47,727 nt of DNA, taken from contig CADBFE010000005.1 of assembly GCA_902793845.1 (NCBI GenBank), positions 1-47,727 of the forward strand, read 5' to 3'. Under the pieces are notes generated by a model that worked only from the letters and a program-made list of their open reading frames with translations, did no database searches and was not told where the DNA came from. This document shows, piece by piece, positions 35,461 through 43,006 of this stretch; the stretch's first letter is position 1; every line of letters begins with the position of its first letter. The stretch is from an uncultured Lachnospiraceae bacterium (GTDB lineage Bacteria > Bacillota > Clostridia > Lachnospirales > Lachnospiraceae). Made by a program: the position numbers and the translations under genes.

Positions 35461-36471
35461 TTATTTACGTATGACACTGTTTCTGGTTATCCAGATCACC
35501 TCGTTATCCTCGCCGTAATAATGTTTAAATGCCAGCAGGGCGGTTTCGGGAGGAACATGAACAGGCATGTAATATGACTGGATCAGCACATTGTCGACAT
35601 CATCTTTTTCTTTGACGGAATACTCATCAAATGCGTCACCGTTAAAAAGTACAACTTTATATATTTCATTTTTATCTACCAGATAATTCATGTATGAATA
35701 AAAGGTCCTGACTGTCTCATTTAGACCGGTCTGCGAAAACTCCGGTAAAAGGACGATGACTCTGTTTGCACTGTTTTCATATTCTTTTACAAGCAGAGTG
35801 TCATTAATATCTCTGGCAGTAGCTTTCCAGTGGATATCTTTTAATTTATCGCCGGGCCTGTAATCCCGGATTTCTTTAATATCCATGCTTTTGGTGAGAC
35901 TTAAGCTGACATTTTCATCATCTTCGGAATCGGAAAATGCTTCGGGATAAAGAGGATATTCATCATCGGTTTTCTCCGGATAAACCGGAAGATGCAGAGT
36001 GATATCGCAGTTTAACATAAAAGTATGGAGATGGAGCGGATCTGTTACCGTGGCATTATAGATAAATATTTCAAACATTCCGGGGTACAGTGTGGAATAT
36101 GTGAAACAGACCCGGTTTTTTCGCTTAAGAGGAGCAGACAGGGACAGTCTGCCGATTATATCATTGGGATAAAAAAGTATACCTGCTTTATAATCCAGAT
36201 TAATATTAAGAAAAGAAAACAATGCGGGATTATCGACGGATACAGTCATCTCGGCTTTGTTGCCGGCTACGATACTGTGCTGAACAAACTCTGCCGAAAT
36301 GATCAGCTTGTCCTTTAGCCTCGATGTGATATAGATGGAAATAATCGGAAGCACAAACAAAAGGAGTACAAGCACTGAAAAGAAGGGCTGCTTGTAAAAA
36401 ACAGCACCCAGAACAAAGAGTATTATAAATATGGTATATGTAACAATATATCTGATGTTATCTCTTTGCAT
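35461..36471 (-). CDS. DUF58 domain protein (module 2)
   Basis: 336 residues from the ATG at 36471. Two hydrophobic helices near the N terminus (about 8-26 and 31-48), then a beta-rich part and the DUF58 motif IREIRDYRPGDKLKDIHWKA in which the usual Trp is kept, unlike module 1. The frame continues 10 codons upstream to a TTG at 36501, which would add LYLKFLDRR; ATG has GGACAGG near it, so I prefer 36471. It overlaps the MoxR gene end by 14 bases. Its stop is directly next to the transglutaminase ATG. Acts with MoxR by family knowledge. Confidence 0.85.
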   Translation of the reverse strand: MQRDNIRYIVTYTIFIILFVLGAVFYKQPFFSVLVLLLFVLPIISIYITSRLKDKLIISAEFVQHSIVAGNKAEMTVSVDNPALFSFLNINLDYKAGILFYPNDIIGRLSLSAPLKRKNRVCFTYSTLYPGMFEIFIYNATVTDPLHLHTFMLNCDITLHLPVYPEKTDDEYPLYPEAFSDSEDDENVSLSLTKSMDIKEIRDYRPGDKLKDIHWKATARDINDTLLVKEYENSANRVIVLLPEFSQTGLNETVRTFYSYMNYLVDKNEIYKVVLFNGDAFDEYSVKEKDDVDNVLIQSYYMPVHVPPETALLAFKHYYGEDNEVIWITRNSVIRK

Positions 36472-37408
36472 TCGCCTGTCCAGAAATTTTAGGTACAACA
36501 ACCGATGATAAGGAACTTAAGAGAGATTCGCCAAGGTCTGTACCGGCAGCTTTTGCTCTCTGGGAAAGTTTTACCCTGTGAAGAGCGACCGGCAGGTATA
36601 TCTCCTTTATATCATCCGGGAGCAGATAAGATCTGCCCTCAAGAAATGCGTATGCTTTTGCCATGCGCAGGAGAGCGATACTGCCTCTCGGACTTAAGCC
36701 GAGCTCATATGTGGAAGGTTTTCTGGTGCTCTCGGTTATCTCGACTATGTAATCATAGAGGGCATCATCAACATATACTTCCTCGACTTTTTCCTGGAGA
36801 GCCACCAGTTCTTCTTTTGTAAGTACAGGGATTACGGTCTGGATATCTTTTGCTGAATTACCTTTTAATATAAGAGCTGCATTTTCGGCATCCGGATATC
36901 CTATTGAGAGACATACCATAAATCTGTCGAGCTGGGATTCCGGAAGTTTCTGGGTACCTGATGAACCAAAAGGGTTTTCGGTGGCGATTACAAAGAACGG
37001 CTTTGGCAGTTCTCTTGAAACACCTTCAACAGTGACTCTCTGCTCTTCCATAACCTCAAGGAGAGCGGACTGGGTCTTGGGAGAAGTACGGTTTATCTCA
37101 TCGGCGAGGAAGAGGTTGGTAAATGCCATACCTTCCTGATATTTAAAAGAGCCGGTGACTTTATCGTACATATTAAAACCGGAGATATCTCCCGGCATAA
37201 CATCGGGGGTAAACTGGACGCGTCTGTAATCCATTGACATGGCTTTTGCAAAAGCCATAGCCATTGTAGTCTTGCCTACACCGGGTATATCTTCAAGGAG
37301 TACATGGCCTTTTGCGAGAATTGCGGCGAGGACCATCCTGATAATATTGTCTTTGCCGTGTATTACCTTTCTGACTTCATCAATTACCTGCTCTGTTTTA
37401 GCGCTCAT
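36458..37408 (-). CDS. MoxR family AAA+ ATPase (module 2)
   Basis: 316 residues. Walker A GVGKT (43-47), Walker B LADEINRTSPKTQSALLE, sensor region VIATENPFGSSGTQKLPESQLDRF. First gene of the operon MoxR-DUF58-transglutaminase. GGAGGG lies ahead of the ATG on the minus strand. A promoter is at 37472-37443. MoxR proteins are thought to remodel or activate their DUF58 partner. Compared with module 1 (15674) the sequence is clearly diverged, so the two operons are old paralogues and not a recent duplication. Confidence 0.93.
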   Translation of the reverse strand: MSAKTEQVIDEVRKVIHGKDNIIRMVLAAILAKGHVLLEDIPGVGKTTMAMAFAKAMSMDYRRVQFTPDVMPGDISGFNMYDKVTGSFKYQEGMAFTNLFLADEINRTSPKTQSALLEVMEEQRVTVEGVSRELPKPFFVIATENPFGSSGTQKLPESQLDRFMVCLSIGYPDAENAALILKGNSAKDIQTVIPVLTKEELVALQEKVEEVYVDDALYDYIVEITESTRKPSTYELGLSPRGSIALLRMAKAYAFLEGRSYLLPDDIKEIYLPVALHRVKLSQRAKAAGTDLGESLLSSLSSVVVPKISGQANAKR

Positions 37409-37442
37409 ATAACCCTCCGTATACTCTTTACTGATAGGGTTT

Positions 37443-37472
37443 ATTTTATCATAGGTACAGGATTAAATACAA
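37443..37472 (-). promoter_or_regulatory. Promoter of MoxR-DUF58-transglutaminase operon
   Basis: On the minus strand TTGTAT (37472-37467), 18 bases, TAAAAT (37448-37443). Its -35 directly touches the -35 of the divergent plus-strand promoter. Confidence 0.6.
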
Positions 37473-37501
37473 TTGAACACGGTTTGAAATTGTGGTAAAA
37501 T
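37473..37501 (+). promoter_or_regulatory. Promoter of the sensor GGDEF*-EAL gene
   Basis: TTGAAC (37473-37478), 17 bases, TAAAAT (37496-37501) with a TGG extension just before it. Predicted start near 37508, about 57 bases ahead of the ATG at 37565. Confidence 0.72.
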
Positions 37502-37564
37502 TTCTTATGATTGTGCATAGTGTAAGCATTATGTTAAAAAATCTGTTTTTGGATGGTATTCATT

Positions 37565-39837
37565 ATGAAGAGCGTTTCTTCAAATAATGAGAATGTAAAA
37601 GATAAAAAGAAAACATTTTTAAGAATACTTATGATGGGCGGAGCGATAGTGGTACTCTGCCTTTTGGTGTGCTTTTTGCTTGTGATGGCGCTTAAGAGTG
37701 CATACAACAGTGAGACTATGGCCAATTATCATGAGCATCATATGAGTGCGGCAGATATTCTGATTGACAAGTTTGCGGAGTACTCAAAAGAAGCTGAAAA
37801 AATCGGAGCCGAATTTGCAGAAAAAGAATTCGCCATAGGAGGAACAGCCTTCTACGAATTTCTTGATAGCAGCGTTGATTCCGAGTATGTTAAGATCGCA
37901 TATTACGATGAGTTTGGCAACCTCTATATGGATGACGGTACGACGCGGCAGACGATTATACAAGAAACATCATTGATGTATTAAAGAAAGCAGATGGCAA
38001 TACTTCTGCCATAGATAATTTCTATGAATCGGAGAGTGACGGTAAACAGTTTATGGTTGCTGTTTCCTCTCTTGACGGATATATAGTCCTGATTGAAGAC
38101 ATATCTACATTCCTGTATACCCGTGCCCTTGATTATCAGACCAAAATCGGACAGATGTATATCACCGACAAGGATATGAATGTACTCGGATACAGCTACA
38201 ATGCCGAGATCACTAATGTGGGAAACAACTTCACCATGAGTGTGCTCTCATATACTGACGGACGTCAGGAGACAAAGCGTGCCATCCAGACAATGAAAAA
38301 TGATCTTTCGGATGGCAAGGAAGGATATATATCCGTATCTGTAGGTAACAATACAAATATTCAGATTTCATACTGCAACCTTATTCCTTCCGATAAGATA
38401 TATTTTATTACATGCTTTAACAGGAATCTGACCGATTATAAGATAAGGCCACTCCTTGTCAGGAGTATGCTTTCATGTCTGTTTATAATGTTCCTCATGC
38501 TGGCTATCATCGTATATGTATGGGCGATATCAAAGAAAGCAAATCTCACCGTTGAAAAACTTGCATACGAGGATCCAATCACTCACGGTCACAATATCAA
38601 TTATTTCAAGGAATTTGCAGTAAAGGTGCTCTCGGTTTCAAAGGAGACGCCGTTTGTAATACTTCGTTTCGATATCGCAAACTTCCGTTACTTTAACGAG
38701 GCTTACGGACACGTCAGAGCCGATGAGGTCCTCGTGTCATGTATCAAAAACTTTGAGAGTGTATTTTCTGAGAGAGAACTCTGCGTACGTATCACAGCTG
38801 ACCAGTTCCTGGCACTTGTGCTTAATGACAATACATGTGATTCCAAGATTGACAAGTTCAGAGAGCTCGTCAATGCCGATGCAAGAGGCAGGGGTATCAA
38901 ATATCCCGTCAAGTTCAAGACAGGTGTATATCAGGTCAAAAAGACAGATACGGATATTGATGTCATGATCGACCATGCCAATGTGGCCAGAAAGACTCTT
39001 AATGCAAAGCAGAATCAGTACAGGGCTACGTATTCAGACAATATCGTCACAGACATGCGCAAGGCAGACAAGATGGAATCGGAGATGCAGGCTGCCTTTG
39101 CAAACGGTGAATTCCATGTTTATTATCAGCCTAAATGGGATGTGGTGAGCAACCATGTGGCAGGAGCGGAAGCTCTCGTCAGATGGAATAAAAAGGACGG
39201 CAATGTCATACTGCCGGAGGATTTTATCCCTATTTTCGAGCAGAACGGCTTTGTGGAAGTCCTTGATTTCTTTACCCTTGAAGAGGTGTGCAGACAGATC
39301 AGGAGCCTTTTTGACGAGGGCAAGACTACATACCCCATATCTGTAAACCAGTCAAAGGTACTTTTGCACAACCCTGATTATGTTGTTAATGTTCAGAAGA
39401 TACTCAAGAAGTACAATATCCCCGAGGGTGTTATTGAGATAGAAATTAACGAGGATGTATTCCAGGATGACAAGGAAGCCATGTTTAAGGTTTTGAACGA
39501 ACTGAAGAAATGCGGCATCAGAATACTTCTTGACGATTTCGGTTCGTCAAAATCATCTCTCTCAATCCTTAAGGGCGCACCGTTTGATATTATCAAGATC
39601 GGTTGTGAATTCTTTGGTGAATCTGTTTCGGATAAGCAGAATATGTGGATACTCCAGAAGGTAATAGAGATGATAAACGGTCTCGGACTCGAGCTTGTAT
39701 GCGAGGGTGTTGAGAGCAGTGAGCAGGCAGTACTGCTCAAAAATCTCGGCTGCCGTCTGGTGCAGGGATTCTTCTACTCAAGACCTGTGCCTGGAGATGA
39801 GTATGTACAGCTGTTCTGTGAGAAATATCAGGCATAA
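37565..39837 (+). pseudogene. Membrane-sensor degenerate-GGDEF/EAL gene interrupted by a frameshift
   Basis: The first part (ATG 37565 to stop 37982-37984) encodes a membrane helix (VVLCLLVCFLLVMAL) and the start of an external sensor ending QTIIQETSLMY. In the other frame the sequence from about 37936 reads on without stop as DAADDYTRNIIDVLKKADG...SESDGKQFMVAV to 39837. Loss of one base near 37936-37945 explains it, so one ancestral protein of ~755 residues is split. The rest has a second helix, a GGDEF domain degenerate at its motif (RITADQF), and an EAL domain with EALVRW, NQS, DDFGSS, KIG and CEGVES kept; ELTES is INED. A second product might start near 38053. A sequencing error or phase-variable state is not excluded. 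GGATGGT precedes the start. Confidence 0.78.
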
Positions 39838-39840
39838 ATC

Positions 39841-40503
39841 ATGGCCGGAAATATGACACGCAATTATCAAAAAGAGCTGGATGAGATAACTGCTCATCTG
39901 CCTGAATCAGGGAAAAGAAAATTGCTGCTGCACAGCTGTTGCGCTCCGTGCAGCAGTTATTGTCTGGAATATCTGTCGGAATATTTTGATATAACGGTAT
40001 TTTATTTTAATCCCAATATCACTGACAAAAATGAATTTGACAAAAGAGCGGCAGAGCAGGAGAGACTGATAAACACAGTCAACAATGACTGGCGCAGCAG
40101 AATATTTGAGAGTATTAAGTTTGTCCGGGGTGAATATGATCCGGCTGTATTTCTGGAGATATCAAGAGGCCTTGAAAAAGCTCCTGAAGGCGGTGAAAGG
40201 TGCCGTAAATGTTTTGAACTCAGACTTGGGGAATCTGCGAGATACGCAAAGGAAAACGGGTTTGATTATTTCACCACCACGCTTACCATAAGTCCACTGA
40301 AAAATGCCCACGTCTTAAATGAAGTAGGCAGTATCATGGGGGAGAGATACGGCATAGCTTTTCTGCCGTCGGATTTTAAAAAGAAAAACGGATACAAAAG
40401 ATCGACAGAGCTCTCGAAACAGTATGATCTGTACAGGCAGGATTACTGCGGATGTGCTTTTTCAAAGGCGGAGAGAATGGCTCAGATTAAAGATAATAAA
40501 TGA
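39841..40503 (+). CDS. queH: Epoxyqueuosine reductase QueH
   Basis: 220 residues. Last step in queuosine synthesis on tRNA, reducing epoxyqueuosine, non-homologous to the cobalamin enzyme QueG. The motifs are diagnostic: HSCCAPCSSY (Cys33, Cys34, Cys37), GGERCRKCFELRL, and the C-terminal DYCGCAFS, which together bind iron-sulfur and metal. Former DUF208. It starts three bases after the EAL gene stop with no good ribosome site, so it may be coupled to it. argS follows. QueH use indicates an anaerobe-type, cobalamin-independent pathway. Confidence 0.92.
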   Translation: MAGNMTRNYQKELDEITAHLPESGKRKLLLHSCCAPCSSYCLEYLSEYFDITVFYFNPNITDKNEFDKRAAEQERLINTVNNDWRSRIFESIKFVRGEYDPAVFLEISRGLEKAPEGGERCRKCFELRLGESARYAKENGFDYFTTTLTISPLKNAHVLNEVGSIMGERYGIAFLPSDFKKKNGYKRSTELSKQYDLYRQDYCGCAFSKAERMAQIKDNK

Positions 40504-40518
40504 TTGGAGAATAAATTT

Positions 40519-42306
40519 ATGAAGATGATGATCGATGTCATCTCCGAAGAGATGATGAAGGCATTTGAGGGGGCCGGATATGACGGCAGCCTCGGAAGAG
40601 TGACTGTAAGTAACCGTCCGGACCTGTGTGAGTATCAGTGCAATGGTGCAATGGCAGGGGCAAAGCTCTATAAAAAGGCACCTCTTGTGATTGCGGGAGA
40701 TGTAGCCAAGGCTCTTGAGGGGTCAAAAATATTTTCACAGGTGGAGGCTGTAGCTCCCGGATTCCTGAATTTAAAGCTGTCAGAAGTCTTTCTGGCCGGA
40801 TTTGTAAACGGTATGATGGCTGAAGATAAATTTGGAGTAGAGGACCCTGAGGGAAAAGATAAAAAGACGATAATCATTGATTACGGCGGACCAAACGTGG
40901 CAAAACCTCTTCATGTAGGTCATCTGCGTCCTGCCATAATCGGTGAGAGTATAAAGAGAATCTGCAGATATGCAGGTCACGAGGTAATAGGTGACGTACA
41001 TCTCGGAGACTGGGGACTGCCTATGGGCCAGATCATCACCGAGCTTGCCGAGAGGAAGCCGGACCTCGTTTATTTTGATGATTCCTTTGACGGAGAGTAT
41101 CCAGAGGAACCTCCTTTTACAATTTCTGAGCTTGAGGAGATATATCCTTTTGCCAGCGGCAAATGCAAGCAGGACGAGGAGTACAAGGCCAAGGCTTTAA
41201 AGGCAACTGCAGAGCTTCAAAAGGGCAGGAGAGGATACAGGGCATTATGGAAACATATCCTGAATGTATCGGTAGGCGATCTTAAGAAAAATTATGAAAA
41301 GCTCGACGTTCATTTTGATCTGTGGAAAGGTGAGTCAGACTGTGATCCCTATATTCCGGATATGGTTGAAAAGATGAAGAAGGACGGCTACGCATATATC
41401 AGCGACGGAGCTCTTGTAGTCGATGTAAAGGAAGATACAGACAAGAAAGAGATGCCTCCCTGCATGATACTTAAATCAGACGGTGCGGCAAACTATGAGA
41501 CAACAGACCTGGCTACAATAGTTATGCGTGAGCAGGATTATAAACCTGACAGTATCGTATACGTGGTGGACAAGAGACAGCAGCTTCACTTTGAGCAGGT
41601 GTTCAGATGTGCCAGAAAGACAGGCATCGTCAGGGACGAATGCTCTCTTGAATTTGTCGGCTTCGGAACAATGAACGGTCCTGACGGAAAGCCCTTTAAG
41701 ACAAGGGACGGAGGCGTGCTCAGACTCGAGTATCTGCTTAAGGATATCCGTGACAAGATGGAAGCCGATATCCGGGAAAACAATGCGGACAAGGATAAAC
41801 AGCTCTCTGATGAGGAAACAGCGGATATAGCAGGAAAAGCAGGTCTGGCAGCTCTTAAGTACGGTGATCTGTCAAATCAGGCGTCAAAGGATTATATATT
41901 TGATATCGCAAGATTTACGTCTTTTGAGGGAGATACCGGACCGTACATACTCTATACCATGGCACGTATCAAGTCAGTCCTTAACAAGTGCCGGGAGAGA
42001 GGCATTGATGTAGACGGATTAAAGAGCGTAAATGTGCCTGCCGGAAAGACTGAAAAAGAACTGCTCATGAACATGGCAGGCTTTAATCAGATGATCAAGG
42101 ATGCATCAGACGGCAGGGCGCCCCACAAGGTATGTGCATTTATTTACGATCTTGCCAATAAATTCAATACTTTCTATCATGACAATAATATCCTCAATGC
42201 CGAGGAAAACGTACGAAACGGATTTATCGCGGAACTGAAGGCCTGCCTTGCATTGTTTGAGGTTTCAATAGGCCTCCTTGGATTCGAGGCTCCTGAGAGA
42301 ATGTAA
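40519..42306 (+). CDS. argS: Arginyl-tRNA synthetase
   Basis: 595 residues. Class I synthetase charging tRNA-Arg. The N-terminal Add1 domain (YQCNGAMAGAKLYKKAP) is followed by the HIGH-type motif in GGPNVAKPLHVGHLRPAIIG, and the KMSKS-equivalent in DGKPFKTRDGG. The C-terminal anticodon-binding region has KDYIFDIARFTSFEGDTGPYILY and ends ALFEVSIGLLGFEAPERM. ATG 40519 has TTGGAGA ahead; an in-frame TTG at 40504 would start in this site. It is 15 bases after queH. No other arginine-related gene lies near. Confidence 0.97.
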   Translation: MKMMIDVISEEMMKAFEGAGYDGSLGRVTVSNRPDLCEYQCNGAMAGAKLYKKAPLVIAGDVAKALEGSKIFSQVEAVAPGFLNLKLSEVFLAGFVNGMMAEDKFGVEDPEGKDKKTIIIDYGGPNVAKPLHVGHLRPAIIGESIKRICRYAGHEVIGDVHLGDWGLPMGQIITELAERKPDLVYFDDSFDGEYPEEPPFTISELEEIYPFASGKCKQDEEYKAKALKATAELQKGRRGYRALWKHILNVSVGDLKKNYEKLDVHFDLWKGESDCDPYIPDMVEKMKKDGYAYISDGALVVDVKEDTDKKEMPPCMILKSDGAANYETTDLATIVMREQDYKPDSIVYVVDKRQQLHFEQVFRCARKTGIVRDECSLEFVGFGTMNGPDGKPFKTRDGGVLRLEYLLKDIRDKMEADIRENNADKDKQLSDEETADIAGKAGLAALKYGDLSNQASKDYIFDIARFTSFEGDTGPYILYTMARIKSVLNKCRERGIDVDGLKSVNVPAGKTEKELLMNMAGFNQMIKDASDGRAPHKVCAFIYDLANKFNTFYHDNNILNAEENVRNGFIAELKACLALFEVSIGLLGFEAPERM

Positions 42307-42310
42307 ATAT

Positions 42311-42338
42311 TTGACATCCGCGCAATGTGAAATATAAT
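42311..42338 (+). promoter_or_regulatory. Consensus sigma-A promoter for the DUF6465 gene
   Basis: TTGACA (42311-42316), 16 bases, TATAAT (42333-42338): both hexamers are perfect. It begins four bases after the argS stop. Start near 42345. Confidence 0.85.
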
Positions 42339-42382
42339 AGTTTTGTGTAAACGATATGAAAAGAGTATGAGAGGAGACAATA

Positions 42383-42598
42383 ATGGCTGCAAATATGGAT
42401 TTAAAGAAAAAGGTATGTGTTGAATACGGCGATTCCAAGTATGATATCGAGAAAGTTTCAAAGAGTGTAAAAGCCGATTTTACAAAGAATAATAAAGGCG
42501 TAGCACTTAAAGATATCAATATTTATATAAAGCCGGAAGACGGTAAGGCATACTACGCTGCAAATGGCGGTAAGATTACAGGAGATGTAAATCTTTAA
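42383..42598 (+). CDS. Small DUF6465 family protein
   Basis: 71 residues, basic, cytoplasmic. The sequence KKKVCVEYGDSKYDIEKVSKSVKADF followed by KDINIYIKPEDGKAYYAANGGKITGDVNL matches the DUF6465 pattern: two beta strands, a helix, and a final strand with IYIKPEDxxAYYxxNG. No catalytic or DNA-binding motif. The promoter is a perfect consensus and the ribosome site (AGGAG) strong, so the protein should be abundant. Function unknown. Confidence 0.75.
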   Translation: MAANMDLKKKVCVEYGDSKYDIEKVSKSVKADFTKNNKGVALKDINIYIKPEDGKAYYAANGGKITGDVNL

Positions 42599-42619
42599 GC
42601 AGTTAATTAAAAAAAGTTG

Positions 42620-42649
42620 TTGACAACAAATGGTATGTTTTGTTATGAT
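42620..42649 (+). promoter_or_regulatory. Promoter of the tRNA-Val/tRNA-Met unit
   Basis: TTGACA (42620-42625), 18 bases, TATGAT (42644-42649) with TGT just ahead, a TGn-extended -10. It is 36 bases ahead of the tRNA-Val. Confidence 0.82.
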
Positions 42650-42684
42650 AGCAAATGCGGGTTGAGAAACACTTTTTAAACAAA

Positions 42685-42757
42685 GGGGTCTTAGCTCAGC
42701 TGGGAGAGCATCTGCCTTACAAGCAGAGGGTCACAGGTTCGAGCCCTGTAGGCCCCA
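42685..42757 (+). tRNA. tRNA-Val (anticodon TAC)
   Basis: 73 bases. Acceptor GGGGTCT pairs with AGGCCCC with one wobble, discriminator A. Anticodon stem TCTGC/GCAGA, loop CTTACAA, anticodon TAC at 42718-42720. T arm ACAGG-TTCGAGC-CCTGT is perfect. No CCA encoded. Confidence 0.97.
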
Positions 42758-42778
42758 TTTATCAGCCCGCATTTATAT

Positions 42779-42852
42779 GGCGAGATAGCTCAGTTGGCTA
42801 GAGCACACGGTTCATACCCGTGGTGTCGAGGGTTCGAATCCCCCTCTCGCTA
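42779..42852 (+). tRNA. tRNA-Met elongator (anticodon CAT)
   Basis: 74 bases. Acceptor GGCGAGA pairs with TCTCGCT (terminal G-T), discriminator A. Anticodon stem CACGG/CCGTG encloses TTCATAC, anticodon CAT at 42813-42815. The GGTTCATACCC context is typical for elongator Met, unlike initiator or Ile2. The T stem GAGGG/CCCCC holds an A-C mismatch (42829 with 42843). No CCA encoded. Confidence 0.92.
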
Positions 42853-42862
42853 CTTGTGATTT

Positions 42863-42906
42863 AATAGTGAAAATCTTTTAAAGCAAAGGGTTTTCACTAT
42901 TTTTTT
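42863..42906 (+). terminator. Terminator of the tRNA-Val/tRNA-Met unit
   Basis: AATAGTGAAAA (42863-42873) pairs with TTTTCACTATT (42891-42901), followed by TTTTT. Loop of 17 bases. Confidence 0.88.
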
Positions 42907-42919
42907 ATCGCTCTTTTTG

Positions 42920-42928
42920 TGGTATAAT
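42920..42928 (+). promoter_or_regulatory. Extended -10 for the DUF5717-DUF5716 operon
   Basis: TGG-TATAAT, a TGn-extended perfect -10, directly after the tRNA terminator. No good -35 (the position falls in the T run), as is usual for extended -10 promoters. The leader is about 70 bases. Confidence 0.65.
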
Positions 42929-43006
42929 ATATCAGTATGTTTATGCCTTGAATACAGACTGTATTTGAGGTGTATGACATAAATCGGATATTGGGGACAG
43001 CCATAA

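Noticed and set aside
38053-39837. Reading the EAL part as an independent gene starting at 38053.
   Set aside because: The frame is open and protein-like upstream of 38053 as far as ~37936, and continues the sensor domain of the upstream frame, so one broken gene is simpler. A re-start there is still possible.
42779-42852. Initiator tRNA-Met or tRNA-Ile2 (CAT, lysidine).
   Set aside because: Acceptor starts with a paired G and D arm is elongator-like, excluding initiator. The GGTTCATACCC anticodon arm is typical of elongator Met; Ile2 is less likely.
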